From assembly GCF_007997215.1 (NCBI RefSeq), contig NZ_VORW01000007.1:62001-126000 (forward strand): a stretch of DNA of 64,000 nucleotides, read 5' to 3'. This DNA is from Algoriphagus aquimarinus (GTDB taxonomy: Bacteria > Bacteroidota > Bacteroidia > Cytophagales > Cyclobacteriaceae). The notes beneath the pieces are model-generated. The model saw only the letters and a program-made list of their open reading frames with translations, was not told the DNA's origin and ran no database searches. A program made the position numbers and the translations under genes. Every line of letters starts with the position of its first letter. Position 1 is the stretch's first letter. Shown one piece after another: positions 47,252 to 54,903 of the stretch.

Positions 47252-48264
47252 TGGTTACCAACGATATCTTTATTCTAGCAATTGAATCCTCGTGTGACGA
47301 GACCTCTGCCTCTGTAATAGCTGACGGCAAAGTACTTAATAATATTGTCGCCACACAATCTGTTCACGAAAAATATGGGGGTGTAGTTCCGGAGCTTGCA
47401 TCGCGCGCTCATCAGGAAAACCTCATCCCTGTTGTTCAGGAGGCTATTTCGACCTCGGGGATTTCTAAGTCTCAACTTTCAGCAATCGCTTTCACACGTG
47501 GCCCGGGTCTAATGGGATCTCTTCTTGTCGGAGTGAGTTTTGCCAAGGCATTTGCCTATTCCCTAAATATTCCGCTCATTGAGGTGAATCATATGAATGC
47601 GCATATTTTAGCACATTTTATAGAGGATCCTAAGCCAAATTTTCCATTCATTTGCTTGACAGTGAGCGGAGGGCATACACAGTTGGTTTTGGTCAAAGAT
47701 CATCTGACTATGGAGGTGATAGGAGAGACACAAGATGATGCAGTGGGAGAGGCTTTTGACAAAACAGCAAAACTGTTAGGCTTACCCTATCCTGGTGGTC
47801 CGCTTATTGATAAATATGCCAAACTTGGAAATCCGAAAGCTTTTCAATTTCCAATCACCAGAATGCCGGAATTGAATTACTCCTTCAGCGGAATTAAGAC
47901 TGCGGTATTATATTTTCTTCGGGATCAGTTGAAGGAAAACCCACAATTTATTGAAGAGAATTTAGCTGATCTTTGTGCCAGCGTACAATACTCTCTTGTG
48001 GAAATGTTGCTGATCAAATTGAAGCTGGCGGTGAAACAGTATGGTGTGAAAGAGGTCGCCATTGCTGGAGGCGTTTCAGCCAACTCAGGTTTGAGAGATA
48101 CGTTGACTAAGCTGGCAAAGGAAAAAGGCTGGAACTTGTATGTTCCAAAATTCGAATACTGTACCGACAACGCCGCCATGATTGCCATGGCAGCGCATTA
48201 TAAATACCTGAAAGGAGAATTTTCATCTATGGATGTCACTCCTCTCGCAAAAATGAAAATCTAA
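47251..48264 (+). CDS. tsaD: tRNA N6-threonylcarbamoyladenosine synthase subunit TsaD
   Basis: Universal tRNA modification enzyme (337 residues) that transfers the threonylcarbamoyl group to A37 of ANN-decoding tRNAs. IESSCDETSAS at the N-terminus, metal-binding HMNAHILAHF (His111 and His115 region), TVSGGHTQLVLV, and the late IAGGVSANSGLRD and CTDNAAMIA motifs are all diagnostic. smpB starts 2 nt after the stop. The gene has no upstream spacer relative to tamB, so its promoter must lie within tamB codons. Confidence 0.97.
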   Translation: MVTNDIFILAIESSCDETSASVIADGKVLNNIVATQSVHEKYGGVVPELASRAHQENLIPVVQEAISTSGISKSQLSAIAFTRGPGLMGSLLVGVSFAKAFAYSLNIPLIEVNHMNAHILAHFIEDPKPNFPFICLTVSGGHTQLVLVKDHLTMEVIGETQDDAVGEAFDKTAKLLGLPYPGGPLIDKYAKLGNPKAFQFPITRMPELNYSFSGIKTAVLYFLRDQLKENPQFIEENLADLCASVQYSLVEMLLIKLKLAVKQYGVKEVAIAGGVSANSGLRDTLTKLAKEKGWNLYVPKFEYCTDNAAMIAMAAHYKYLKGEFSSMDVTPLAKMKI

Positions 48265-48266
48265 GC

Positions 48267-48734
48267 ATGGCTAAGGATAATAAGTTTGACAAAGTCATCA
48301 ACATAAAGAATAGAAAGGCAAGTTTTCAGTTTGAATTCGTGGATACCTATGTGGCTGGTATGGTGCTGAAAGGCACTGAGATCAAGTCTATCCGCGAAGC
48401 AAAAGTGTCGCTGACTGAAGCGTTCTGTATTTTTCTCGATGGAGAACTTTACGTGCGGCAGATGCACATCGCGCCGTATTCCATGGCTGCCAGTTATAAT
48501 CACATTGCAATTAGGGATAGAAAGTTATTACTGAGCAAAAGAGAACTAGAGAAACTCGAAACTAAGTCGCAGGAAAAAGGGCTGACTATCATTCCTGTTC
48601 GTATATTTATCAATGACCGAGGGATGGCGAAAATGGAAATTGCGCTTGGACGAGGTAAGAAATCACACGATAAAAGACAGGACCTGAAAGAAAAAGATGC
48701 AAAAAGAGAAATCCAGCGAATGGCCTTTGATTGA
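48267..48734 (+). CDS. smpB: SsrA-binding protein SmpB
   Basis: tmRNA partner of 155 residues that brings SsrA to stalled ribosomes. The OB-fold core shows NRKASFQFEFVDTYVAGMVL, KGTEIKSIREAK and QMHIAPYS; the C-terminal tail (GRGKKSHDKRQDLKEKDAKR) is the basic helix that enters the mRNA channel. Starts 2 nt after tsaD and overlaps the next gene, so tsaD-smpB form an operon. Confidence 0.97.
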   Translation: MAKDNKFDKVINIKNRKASFQFEFVDTYVAGMVLKGTEIKSIREAKVSLTEAFCIFLDGELYVRQMHIAPYSMAASYNHIAIRDRKLLLSKRELEKLETKSQEKGLTIIPVRIFINDRGMAKMEIALGRGKKSHDKRQDLKEKDAKREIQRMAFD

Positions 48735-49494
48735 CGCTTTTGGGATCTGTAGGCAAACAATTTTACCCATTTACCGCAGACCAACTTTTGATTCCGCCAT
48801 GGTTACCCAATTACTTTTTGGTGAATGCTATCAAACGATAGCCATGACCTCGGATCAGCAATGGTTTAAAATACTACATGAAGACACGGGAAATCAGGGT
48901 TGGATTACTACGCAGTCCCTCAAGGAAATCCCGAAGAATGACTATTACAATTTCCTCCATAAAGATTTTCAAATAGTAACCAGTCCAATCGCAGCCATAG
49001 AATATCTTGGCTCCAACCTTTATTTGCTTCCGGGCAGCAGGCTCCATTTTTCCGACTTGGAGCTTTTTAATTGGCAGGATCACATAGGATTTACAGGTTC
49101 GATTCGTAGTCATTCGGTGAAAGCCAACAGAGAAGAGTTGATCGATATTGCTCTTAAGTATGTCAATTCACCTTATCAGGCAGGAGGGAGGAGTATTTTC
49201 GGACTGGATGAGCATCAGGGATTTGAACTGATTTTTAGTATTGCTGGATATTCGTGGAAATCAGGAAAAATTCCTGGAGGAAAAATTGATCCAGAACTCG
49301 TTTTGCCAGGTGATTTATTTATTTTCAGGGAGTTGGAAAAGAAGCAAGTGAAATATGCCTTGTATCTTGGAGCTGAGGAAGTATTTTGGATGGACAATCG
49401 AATTAAAGTTTCAGACTTGAGTGAATGGGAAGCCTTCTTACGGAATAGTAAGGATAAACAGATTGAGTTAGAAACCCGGTCAATAATAAGTTAA
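48697..49494 (+). CDS. SH3-NlpC/P60 family protein lacking catalytic residues
   Basis: A 265-residue protein with the layout of Bacteroidetes SH3-C40 peptidases: an SH3 domain (about 17-80, ILPIYRRPTFDSAMVTQLLF, GNQGWITTQSL), a second SH3-like part, and an NlpC/P60 domain (about 140-250). The usual GxDCSGF catalytic loop reads GLDEHQGF (Gly169-Phe176), so the nucleophile Cys is absent; no other Cys lies in the domain. The expected His motif is KYALYLG, and the following segment VFWMDNRIKV also lacks a His. It is therefore probably a binding pseudoenzyme. It has no leader. The start at 48697 overlaps smpB by 38 nt; a TTG at 48727 is an alternative. Confidence 0.8.
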   Translation: MQKEKSSEWPLIDAFGICRQTILPIYRRPTFDSAMVTQLLFGECYQTIAMTSDQQWFKILHEDTGNQGWITTQSLKEIPKNDYYNFLHKDFQIVTSPIAAIEYLGSNLYLLPGSRLHFSDLELFNWQDHIGFTGSIRSHSVKANREELIDIALKYVNSPYQAGGRSIFGLDEHQGFELIFSIAGYSWKSGKIPGGKIDPELVLPGDLFIFRELEKKQVKYALYLGAEEVFWMDNRIKVSDLSEWEAFLRNSKDKQIELETRSIIS

Positions 49495-49497
49495 CAC

Positions 49498-50007
49498 ATG
49501 GAAAAGCGGGTATTGGTATTGAATTTAGATCATTCTCCCGTGGCGGTAGTGTCTCCACAAAAAGCCATCGTTTTGCTAATGCTGGAAAAAGCAAATTGCC
49601 TATCCGTGTATGAGTTACTTCAGATCCGTACTGTTAGCCGTAGTTTCGAATATCCTGCGGTGATATGCCTGAATAATTACAAAAACATCCCTTTCCGAGG
49701 AGTACTTCTTAATCGTGTAAATCTATTTCGAAGAGATCGTGGCGAATGTCAGTATTGCGGAAGTAGAAGACAACTCACCATAGATCATGTGATTCCTCGA
49801 TCTAAAGGAGGGAAGTCCAACTGGACAAACTTGACTACAGCCTGTCATAGATGCAATGTTTTGAAGGGGGACAAAAGTCCTGAACAAGCTGGACTTACGA
49901 TACAGACGCAGCCTTTTAAGCCTACTTTATCTTATTTTTTGTCTGAATATGCAGAAAGACAAGCGGAGGAATGGTTGCCTTTTTTAAATTCTAAGTTGGT
50001 GCAGTAG
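49498..50007 (+). CDS. HNH endonuclease family protein
   Basis: A 169-residue HNH nuclease-like protein conserved as a chromosomal gene in Bacteroidetes. The zinc-stabilised HNH core is CQYCGSRRQLTIDHVIPRSK followed by NLTTACHRCNVLKGD, with two Cys pairs and the catalytic His of DHVIP. The N-terminal half (RVLVLNLDHSPVAVVSPQKA) is typical of this family. It starts 3 nt after the preceding stop, so it belongs to the tsaD-smpB run. Its role (repair, restriction or RNA work) is unknown. Confidence 0.9.
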   Translation: MEKRVLVLNLDHSPVAVVSPQKAIVLLMLEKANCLSVYELLQIRTVSRSFEYPAVICLNNYKNIPFRGVLLNRVNLFRRDRGECQYCGSRRQLTIDHVIPRSKGGKSNWTNLTTACHRCNVLKGDKSPEQAGLTIQTQPFKPTLSYFLSEYAERQAEEWLPFLNSKLVQ

Positions 50008-50076
50008 CATGTGATCTCAACTTATTGATTTCAATTTTCAACACCCTTACTATTGTGGCAAAATAATTGCCTTGCT

Positions 50077-50517
50077 ATGCCCATGTATCTTTCGATTATC
50101 CCCACTCTTTTATTGGCATTTGTTCTTCAGACTAGCCAAATCAAGTTCGAACAACTTCTTGGTACTTGGCAATTGGTTCACTTTGATGCCATGGATGAAT
50201 TGAGAAATTCTCCTCAGTATAAGAATTCTAATGCAGCTATGCGAGGTGGCATAGAGTATAAAATTAAAAATAGACTTGAAAACACTATCTATGAATTTAT
50301 TCCAGGAGATACCTTGAAATACACAGATTATGTGCAACAGGAGGTAGTGCAGAAGGAAGCTATAGTAGAAATCAGCAGCGATAATATGTTGATTATTCAT
50401 ACAGGAGCAGAAACCAGAAAAGCCAAAATTGTGGAGTTTGAAACTGATCGAATGGTGTTGGAACCTGTCAGTAATAATCCTGGATCTGGTAAACTGGTTT
50501 TCGAAAGAATTAAATAA
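50077..50517 (+). CDS. Exported lipocalin-like protein
   Basis: A 146-residue protein with an N-terminal signal (MPMYLSIIPTLLLAFVLQTS); ATGs at 50077 and 50083 are both suitable, whereas a TTG upstream gives a worse leader. The mature start FEQLLGTWQLVHFDAMDELR resembles the lipocalin/DUF4488-like GxW strand, followed by six or so short strands ending LVFERIK. No residue tells the ligand. Function unknown. Confidence 0.65.
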   Translation: MPMYLSIIPTLLLAFVLQTSQIKFEQLLGTWQLVHFDAMDELRNSPQYKNSNAAMRGGIEYKIKNRLENTIYEFIPGDTLKYTDYVQQEVVQKEAIVEISSDNMLIIHTGAETRKAKIVEFETDRMVLEPVSNNPGSGKLVFERIK

Positions 50518-50525
50518 TATTTTTT

Positions 50526-50557
50526 AACCGCACAGTACACAGAGGTTTCGCAGAGGC
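50526..50557. repeat. Degenerate accgca-cagagg intergenic repeat
   Basis: The words accgcacagtacacagagg and ttcgcagagg recall the widely dispersed accgcagagtacacagag...cgcagag sequences of Bacteroidetes intergenic DNA. It starts a 418-nt gene-free stretch (50518-50935). Confidence 0.4.
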
Positions 50558-50620
50558 CACAATTGAATTTGTCAGGCTGTCGTTATTCTCATCCGGGTTG
50601 CAGTTCGTTTTGTAAGAATG

Positions 50621-50710
50621 GCTAGACTATGTTCCTTTTTTTAAATTCCTAGCTATAGTTAGTGTTGCAGAAACAGCTAGACAATTTCCTTCTTTTAAAT
50701 TATGAGATAG
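50621..50710 (+). repeat. Imperfect tandem repeat, two units
   Basis: Two similar units, gctagactatgttccttttt at 50621 and gctagacaatttccttcttt at 50676, each going on into TTTAAAT. They are 55 nt apart in a gene-free region. A further dyad (GGTTTTGAAC/GTTCGAACC at 50893-50918) lies just upstream of the DUF1328 gene. No coding potential seen. Confidence 0.4.
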
Positions 50711-50935
50711 TATCTCTACGTTTCCAACACGTTCACTAAGTGAGCTGAAATGGAAAATAGTTGTCCCTAATTTCTCCTTTTACTCAGCAATCAATTTGCT
50801 GATTTTGGGGTTTGCATTCCCCAAGCTAAATCCTACTTAACTCGAAGATTGATACTAAAAAGGCCAATAGGGCCAATTTGGGCAGTTGGTATGGTTTTGA
50901 ACTTAGTCAGTTCGAACCATTAACCAATAAAAACT

Positions 50936-51100
50936 ATGTTACGCTGGATATTAATTTTCTTAGTAATCGCATTGATTGCAGCCGTTTTAGGATTTGGAGG
51001 AATAGCAGCTGGTGCAGCTTCTATCGCTCAAATCATCTTTTACATCTTCTTGGTTTTGCTTGTCATTTCCTTGATTATGCATTTGGTGAGAAAAACCTAA
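50936..51100 (+). CDS. DUF1328 small membrane protein
   Basis: A 54-residue protein ([20 protein letters not shown], then [20 protein letters not shown]) with two membrane helices around a GGIAAGAA turn, matching the DUF1328/YtjA family found across bacteria. Role unknown; often linked to stress. It ends VRKT followed by TAA. The DUF502 gene lies 104 nt downstream. Confidence 0.85.
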   Translation: MLRWILIFLVIALIAAVLGFGGIAAGAASIAQIIFYIFLVLLVISLIMHLVRKT

Positions 51101-51146
51101 CTAACTGGGTTGCCAATTAAAAATCACTAACCACTAACCAACCAAC

Positions 51147-51183
51147 AGTCGCACGGTTCCAGTAAAAATGGATTCGTGCGACT
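51147..51183 (+). other. Hairpin in the leader of the DUF502 gene
   Basis: AGTCGCACG (51147-51155) pairs with CGTGCGACT (51175-51183). There is no following T run, so it may be a weak terminator of the DUF1328 gene or a structured leader; it lies 21 nt before the next start codon. Confidence 0.45.
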
Positions 51184-51204
51184 TTAGGGATTTCCATTAG
51201 AACC

Positions 51205-51921
51205 ATGAACTCAGAGCCAAACTCCCCTGCAATTGTTGAAAAAAAATCTACAAGAGGTTTTATATTAGATAGCCTGTTGCAAGGGTTCTTGATCCTTCTT
51301 CCGCTCACTATTATTTTAATACTACTTTCAATCATTTTCAATTTTATTTTCGGGATTGTTTCTCCTTTGAGTGCGGCTTTAGATCCAGGTTCTGACGATC
51401 CGCATTGGCTAGTCAATGTATTTTCACTCGCAATATTTTGCGCTTTTGTATTTTTAATCGGCGTCTTAGTTCGCAATAAAGTAGGTAAGGTTTATTTCAA
51501 AAGCTTTGAAAAAAAATACCTTACCAAAATCCCTCTTTATAATCTTATTCATCAGACTGTTTATCAGTTTGTAGGTCTGAAAAAGCTTCCTTTTTCGGAA
51601 GTTGTACTATTGGATCCTTTTAGGTCTGGTACAATGATGACAGGTTTCATTACAGACCAAATTAACGGTGATCTCTATACGGTATTTGTTCCAACCGCCC
51701 CCAATCCCACCAATGGGAATATTTATCATGTGCCAAAAGAGCTCATTACCTTTCTAAGCGTAAGTACCCAAGATGCCATGCGTACGATCATGGGAATGGG
51801 AACTGGAACGGGGAATATGTTGGCAGGGATGGATTTGTCCGAGATACTAACAAAAGGTAGCGAACAGGAGATCAAAAAGAGTAAAATAATGGATGAAAGG
51901 ATGGACACCATGTCCTCATGA
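51205..51921 (+). CDS. DUF502 membrane protein
   Basis: A 238-residue protein of the DUF502 family. Two membrane helices (GFLILLPLTIILILLSIIFN and VNVFSLAIFCAFVFLIGVLV) with a short loop are followed by a cytoplasmic domain containing KIPLYNLIHQTVYQF and TVFVPTAPNPTNGNIYHVPK, both typical. Function is unknown. It ends 9 nt before the stop of the convergent SMR gene. Confidence 0.9.
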   Translation: MNSEPNSPAIVEKKSTRGFILDSLLQGFLILLPLTIILILLSIIFNFIFGIVSPLSAALDPGSDDPHWLVNVFSLAIFCAFVFLIGVLVRNKVGKVYFKSFEKKYLTKIPLYNLIHQTVYQFVGLKKLPFSEVVLLDPFRSGTMMTGFITDQINGDLYTVFVPTAPNPTNGNIYHVPKELITFLSVSTQDAMRTIMGMGTGTGNMLAGMDLSEILTKGSEQEIKKSKIMDERMDTMSS

Positions 51922-51930
51922 GCTAATTAG

Positions 51931-52260
51931 TCAAGAAGAAGACACGAATTTCAATCCGATAATGGATCCAATCAAAGTGACCAGAAAAAACAGACGCCAG
52001 AACTCCGCTGATTCTCTGAAAACAAAAATCCCCACCAATACAGTACCGACTGCACCGATTCCCGTCCATACCGCATAAGCAGTCCCTATGGGAAGGGTTT
52101 GAGTTGCTTTGATCAGAAGTAGCATACTGATAGTTAGACAAACTACAAAACCTGCATACCATCCGTAGACTGCTATTCCAATAGCATCTTTCGCCTTTCC
52201 TAAGCAGGAGGCAAATCCAACTTCAAATAGTCCGCCGATAATGAGTAGTATCCAGTTCAT
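51931..52260 (-). CDS. SMR-family exporter, SugE/Gdx-like
   Basis: Small multidrug resistance transporter of 109 residues with four helices. The conserved Glu in helix 1 (GGLFEVGFAS) and the GTAYAVWTGIGAVGTVLVGI segment are found in the family; the sequence is closer to SugE/Gdx guanidinium exporters than to EmrE. Works as an antiparallel dimer coupled to protons. Only one subunit gene is present, so it is presumably a homodimer. Confidence 0.92.
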   Translation of the reverse strand: MNWILLIIGGLFEVGFASCLGKAKDAIGIAVYGWYAGFVVCLTISMLLLIKATQTLPIGTAYAVWTGIGAVGTVLVGIFVFRESAEFWRLFFLVTLIGSIIGLKFVSSS

Positions 52261-52388
52261 AGGGTGTTGGTGATCGTGGTGATTAGTTATACTTTTTGCT
52301 TCGAAGGTAATATGGAATCTTCACGAAGGAGGTAATGTCTGATGTCCAATGATGGGTCATCGGTCATCGTACATCCAACCAAAATTAT

Positions 52389-54251
52389 TTATTTCACAAT
52401 CAAAATTGGGGTTTTTACTCTGTGCCGCAATTTGTCCACTGTAGTTCCAAAGAGCAGATCCTTAATCCCTCTGTGGCCATGAGCACCCATGATAAGTAGA
52501 TCCATGGAATGGGTATTGGCGATTTTTGAAATTTCTGTAGCTGCATTCCCAAAGCCAATTTCGTGTGAGGCACTGTATCCTAGTGATATCATTTTTTCCT
52601 GATAGCGCTTCAGACTTTCTATGTCTAATTGGGTCTCATGATCCAGGGTGTTCGCTCCTAAATACCTTGCTGCAGCACTTTCTACGATATGAATTAGAGT
52701 GTATTGAGCATCTTTTCCGCCTAGTTTAATTGCGTTTTGAATGATCGTCTGGTCGTTGTCGGCAAAATCAATAGCGATACCTATATGTTGATATATTATT
52801 GGTGTTCCTTCTTCAAAATCAAGTGCTTTTCCATGCGGAATCAAGCGTTTTTTCTGTTCAGCATTCTTTAGCATAGGATGGACAAAAATATAAACCAGCA
52901 AGGCAAAGCAGGCTAAAATTATCGGAATCACGATAGTATAAATGTAGACTGTATGATCCCCGGCTTCGGCAAGCCAGCCTTGAATCTCATTGATTACCAG
53001 CTGTACATTCAGGAATACTATAATTACAGCGCTGCTCCAAGCTAGAATTTTCACCCAAAGCTTGATAGTAAAGGCTTTCATAAGCTTCTTGTCCGAATTG
53101 AAATGAATTAATGGAATCACAGCAAAGCCAAGCTGAAGACTCAACACAACCTGACTCAACACCAGTAATTTTCCAAGTGCAACTTCTCCAAAGTAAATGA
53201 TGGTAATCATTGCTGGGATGATCGCAATAAATCTGGTAATCATTCTCCGAACCCAGGGCTGTATCCGGATATTTAGATGTCCCTCCATTACTATTTGTCC
53301 TGCCAATGTCCCTGTGATGGTAGAGCTTTGGCCTGCCGCAATCAGAGCGATTGCAAAGAATGTAGGAGCGATACTTCCGAAGAGATTTTCCAGCAACTTG
53401 GAAGCGTCTTGTATTTCTGCCACATCGAAATAGCCATTCACATGAAAAGCAGCTGCTGCCAAAATTAAGATTGCAGCATTTACGAAAAAAGCAAGATTTA
53501 GCGCAATAGCAGAGTCTATGAAATTAAATTTGATAGCATTTTTGATCCCCTTGTGAGTAGGGCTGATTTTTCGGGTTTGTACCAAAGAGGAGTGTAGGTA
53601 CAGGTTATGAGGCATCACAGTCGCCCCAATTATCCCAATGGCGATGTATAGTGCATTTCCACTAAGAGCGGAAGGAGCCAAACCTTGAACTACATCACTA
53701 TATACAGGTCCTACGATAAACATCTCTACTAAAAATGAAAGGCCAATAATAGATACCAAGGACACGATGAATAACTCCATCGTCCGCATGCCTTTGTTTA
53801 GTAGAAAGAGTAAAAGCAATGTATCTACAGCAGTTACACCCACTCCCCAGATTAGCGGTAGGTCAAAAAGTAGGTTTAATCCTATAGCCATCCCTACAAT
53901 TTCTGCAAGGTCACAAGCAGCAATAGCTATTTCTGCCAAGATATACAGTGGAATATTAGCCCATTTGGGATAGGCATTCTTTGAAGCCTGAGCGAGATCT
54001 AGCTTAGCTACCACGCCCAATCTAGCACTGAGCGACTGAAGTAGCAGCGCAATAAGATTTGACATCAATAGCACCCAAAGCAGCTGGTATCCAAATTCCG
54101 ACCCGCCAGCCAAGTCAGTAGCCCAATTGCCTGGATCCATATAACCAACGCTTACTAGATAGGCTGGGCCAAAAAAAGCAAAAATCTTCCTCCAACCTTT
54201 CTTATTGGTTTGCACAGAGCCATGTACTTCACTTAGGGATTCTGAACTCAC
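52389..54251 (-). CDS. mntH: Nramp divalent metal transporter fused to a universal stress protein domain
   Basis: A 620-residue fusion. Residues 1-460 are an Nramp (MntH-type) manganese/iron:proton symporter with 11 helices: the metal site MDPGNW (Asp39 and Asn42) in helix 1 and VMPHNLYLHSSL in helix 6. Residues about 475-620 are a UspA domain (YQHIGIAIDFADNDQTIIQN) with the ATP-binding loop GAHGHRGIKDLLFGTTVDKL. The USP lies in the cytoplasm and could sense nucleotide to gate transport. Typical MntH is about 420 residues, so the C-terminal extension is the odd part. No metal-type regulator adjoins it. Confidence 0.93.
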   Translation of the reverse strand: MSSESLSEVHGSVQTNKKGWRKIFAFFGPAYLVSVGYMDPGNWATDLAGGSEFGYQLLWVLLMSNLIALLLQSLSARLGVVAKLDLAQASKNAYPKWANIPLYILAEIAIAACDLAEIVGMAIGLNLLFDLPLIWGVGVTAVDTLLLLFLLNKGMRTMELFIVSLVSIIGLSFLVEMFIVGPVYSDVVQGLAPSALSGNALYIAIGIIGATVMPHNLYLHSSLVQTRKISPTHKGIKNAIKFNFIDSAIALNLAFFVNAAILILAAAAFHVNGYFDVAEIQDASKLLENLFGSIAPTFFAIALIAAGQSSTITGTLAGQIVMEGHLNIRIQPWVRRMITRFIAIIPAMITIIYFGEVALGKLLVLSQVVLSLQLGFAVIPLIHFNSDKKLMKAFTIKLWVKILAWSSAVIIVFLNVQLVINEIQGWLAEAGDHTVYIYTIVIPIILACFALLVYIFVHPMLKNAEQKKRLIPHGKALDFEEGTPIIYQHIGIAIDFADNDQTIIQNAIKLGGKDAQYTLIHIVESAAARYLGANTLDHETQLDIESLKRYQEKMISLGYSASHEIGFGNAATEISKIANTHSMDLLIMGAHGHRGIKDLLFGTTVDKLRHRVKTPILIVK

Positions 54252-54300
54252 GATCTTTGGAGTTTAGGTTGAAAAGATTTGAGAGATAAACCTAGCATTA

Positions 54301-54903
54301 TTACAAGTCTAACACTATTTGCTCTTTCAGTAATCTAAAGCTCGTTCTATGCCAAATGCAGGCACCATGAGTTTCGATTCCACTTCTATGCGCTTTGGTA
54401 GGATAGCCTGCATTTCGTTCCCATGCATAATGGGGGAATTTTTCAGCAAGCTTTTCCATGAAGTGGTCTCTATGAACTTTGGCTAGGATGGAAGCTGCAG
54501 CGATGTTGGCATATTTTCCATCACCCTTGATCACACAGGTATGTGGGATGGTCAGCTGAGATCTCCAGCGATTGCCGTCGATCAGCAGATGCTCGGGTAG
54601 AATTTTTAGTCCTTGAACGGCTCTAGTCATAGCCAGAAAAGAAGCATTGAGAATATTGATTTTGTCAATTTCCGCTACACTTGCTTCTGCTATTTGCCAT
54701 GCAAGGGCTTTGTCTTTGATCTCTTCGATCAGATCTTCCCGCTGTCTTTTACTAAGCTTTTTGGAATCATTGATCCATTGATTGGAATAATCACCGGGCA
54801 AAATCACTGCTGCCGCTACCACTGGGCCAGCCAGACATCCCCGGCCGACTTCATCACATCCTGCTTCTATTCGATTAGCTTCTAAAAAGGGTTTTAGAAT
54901 CAT
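54301..54903 (-). CDS. rnhB: Ribonuclease HII
   Basis: Cleaves the RNA strand of RNA-DNA hybrids and single ribonucleotides in DNA. A 200-residue protein with catalytic AGCDEVGRGCLAGP (Asp18 and Glu19 region), KVHRDHFM and an Asp in LIDGNRW. Its first 29 nt overlap the end of the glucosidase gene, so the two are expressed together despite unrelated functions. Confidence 0.96.
   Translation of the reverse strand: MILKPFLEANRIEAGCDEVGRGCLAGPVVAAAVILPGDYSNQWINDSKKLSKRQREDLIEEIKDKALAWQIAEASVAEIDKINILNASFLAMTRAVQGLKILPEHLLIDGNRWRSQLTIPHTCVIKGDGKYANIAAASILAKVHRDHFMEKLAEKFPHYAWERNAGYPTKAHRSGIETHGACIWHRTSFRLLKEQIVLDL

Noticed and set aside
49498..50007. Restriction-modification or homing nuclease system from the HNH gene
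   Set aside because: No methyltransferase, intron or intein borders are seen; the protein matches the common chromosomal HNH gene of Bacteroidetes.
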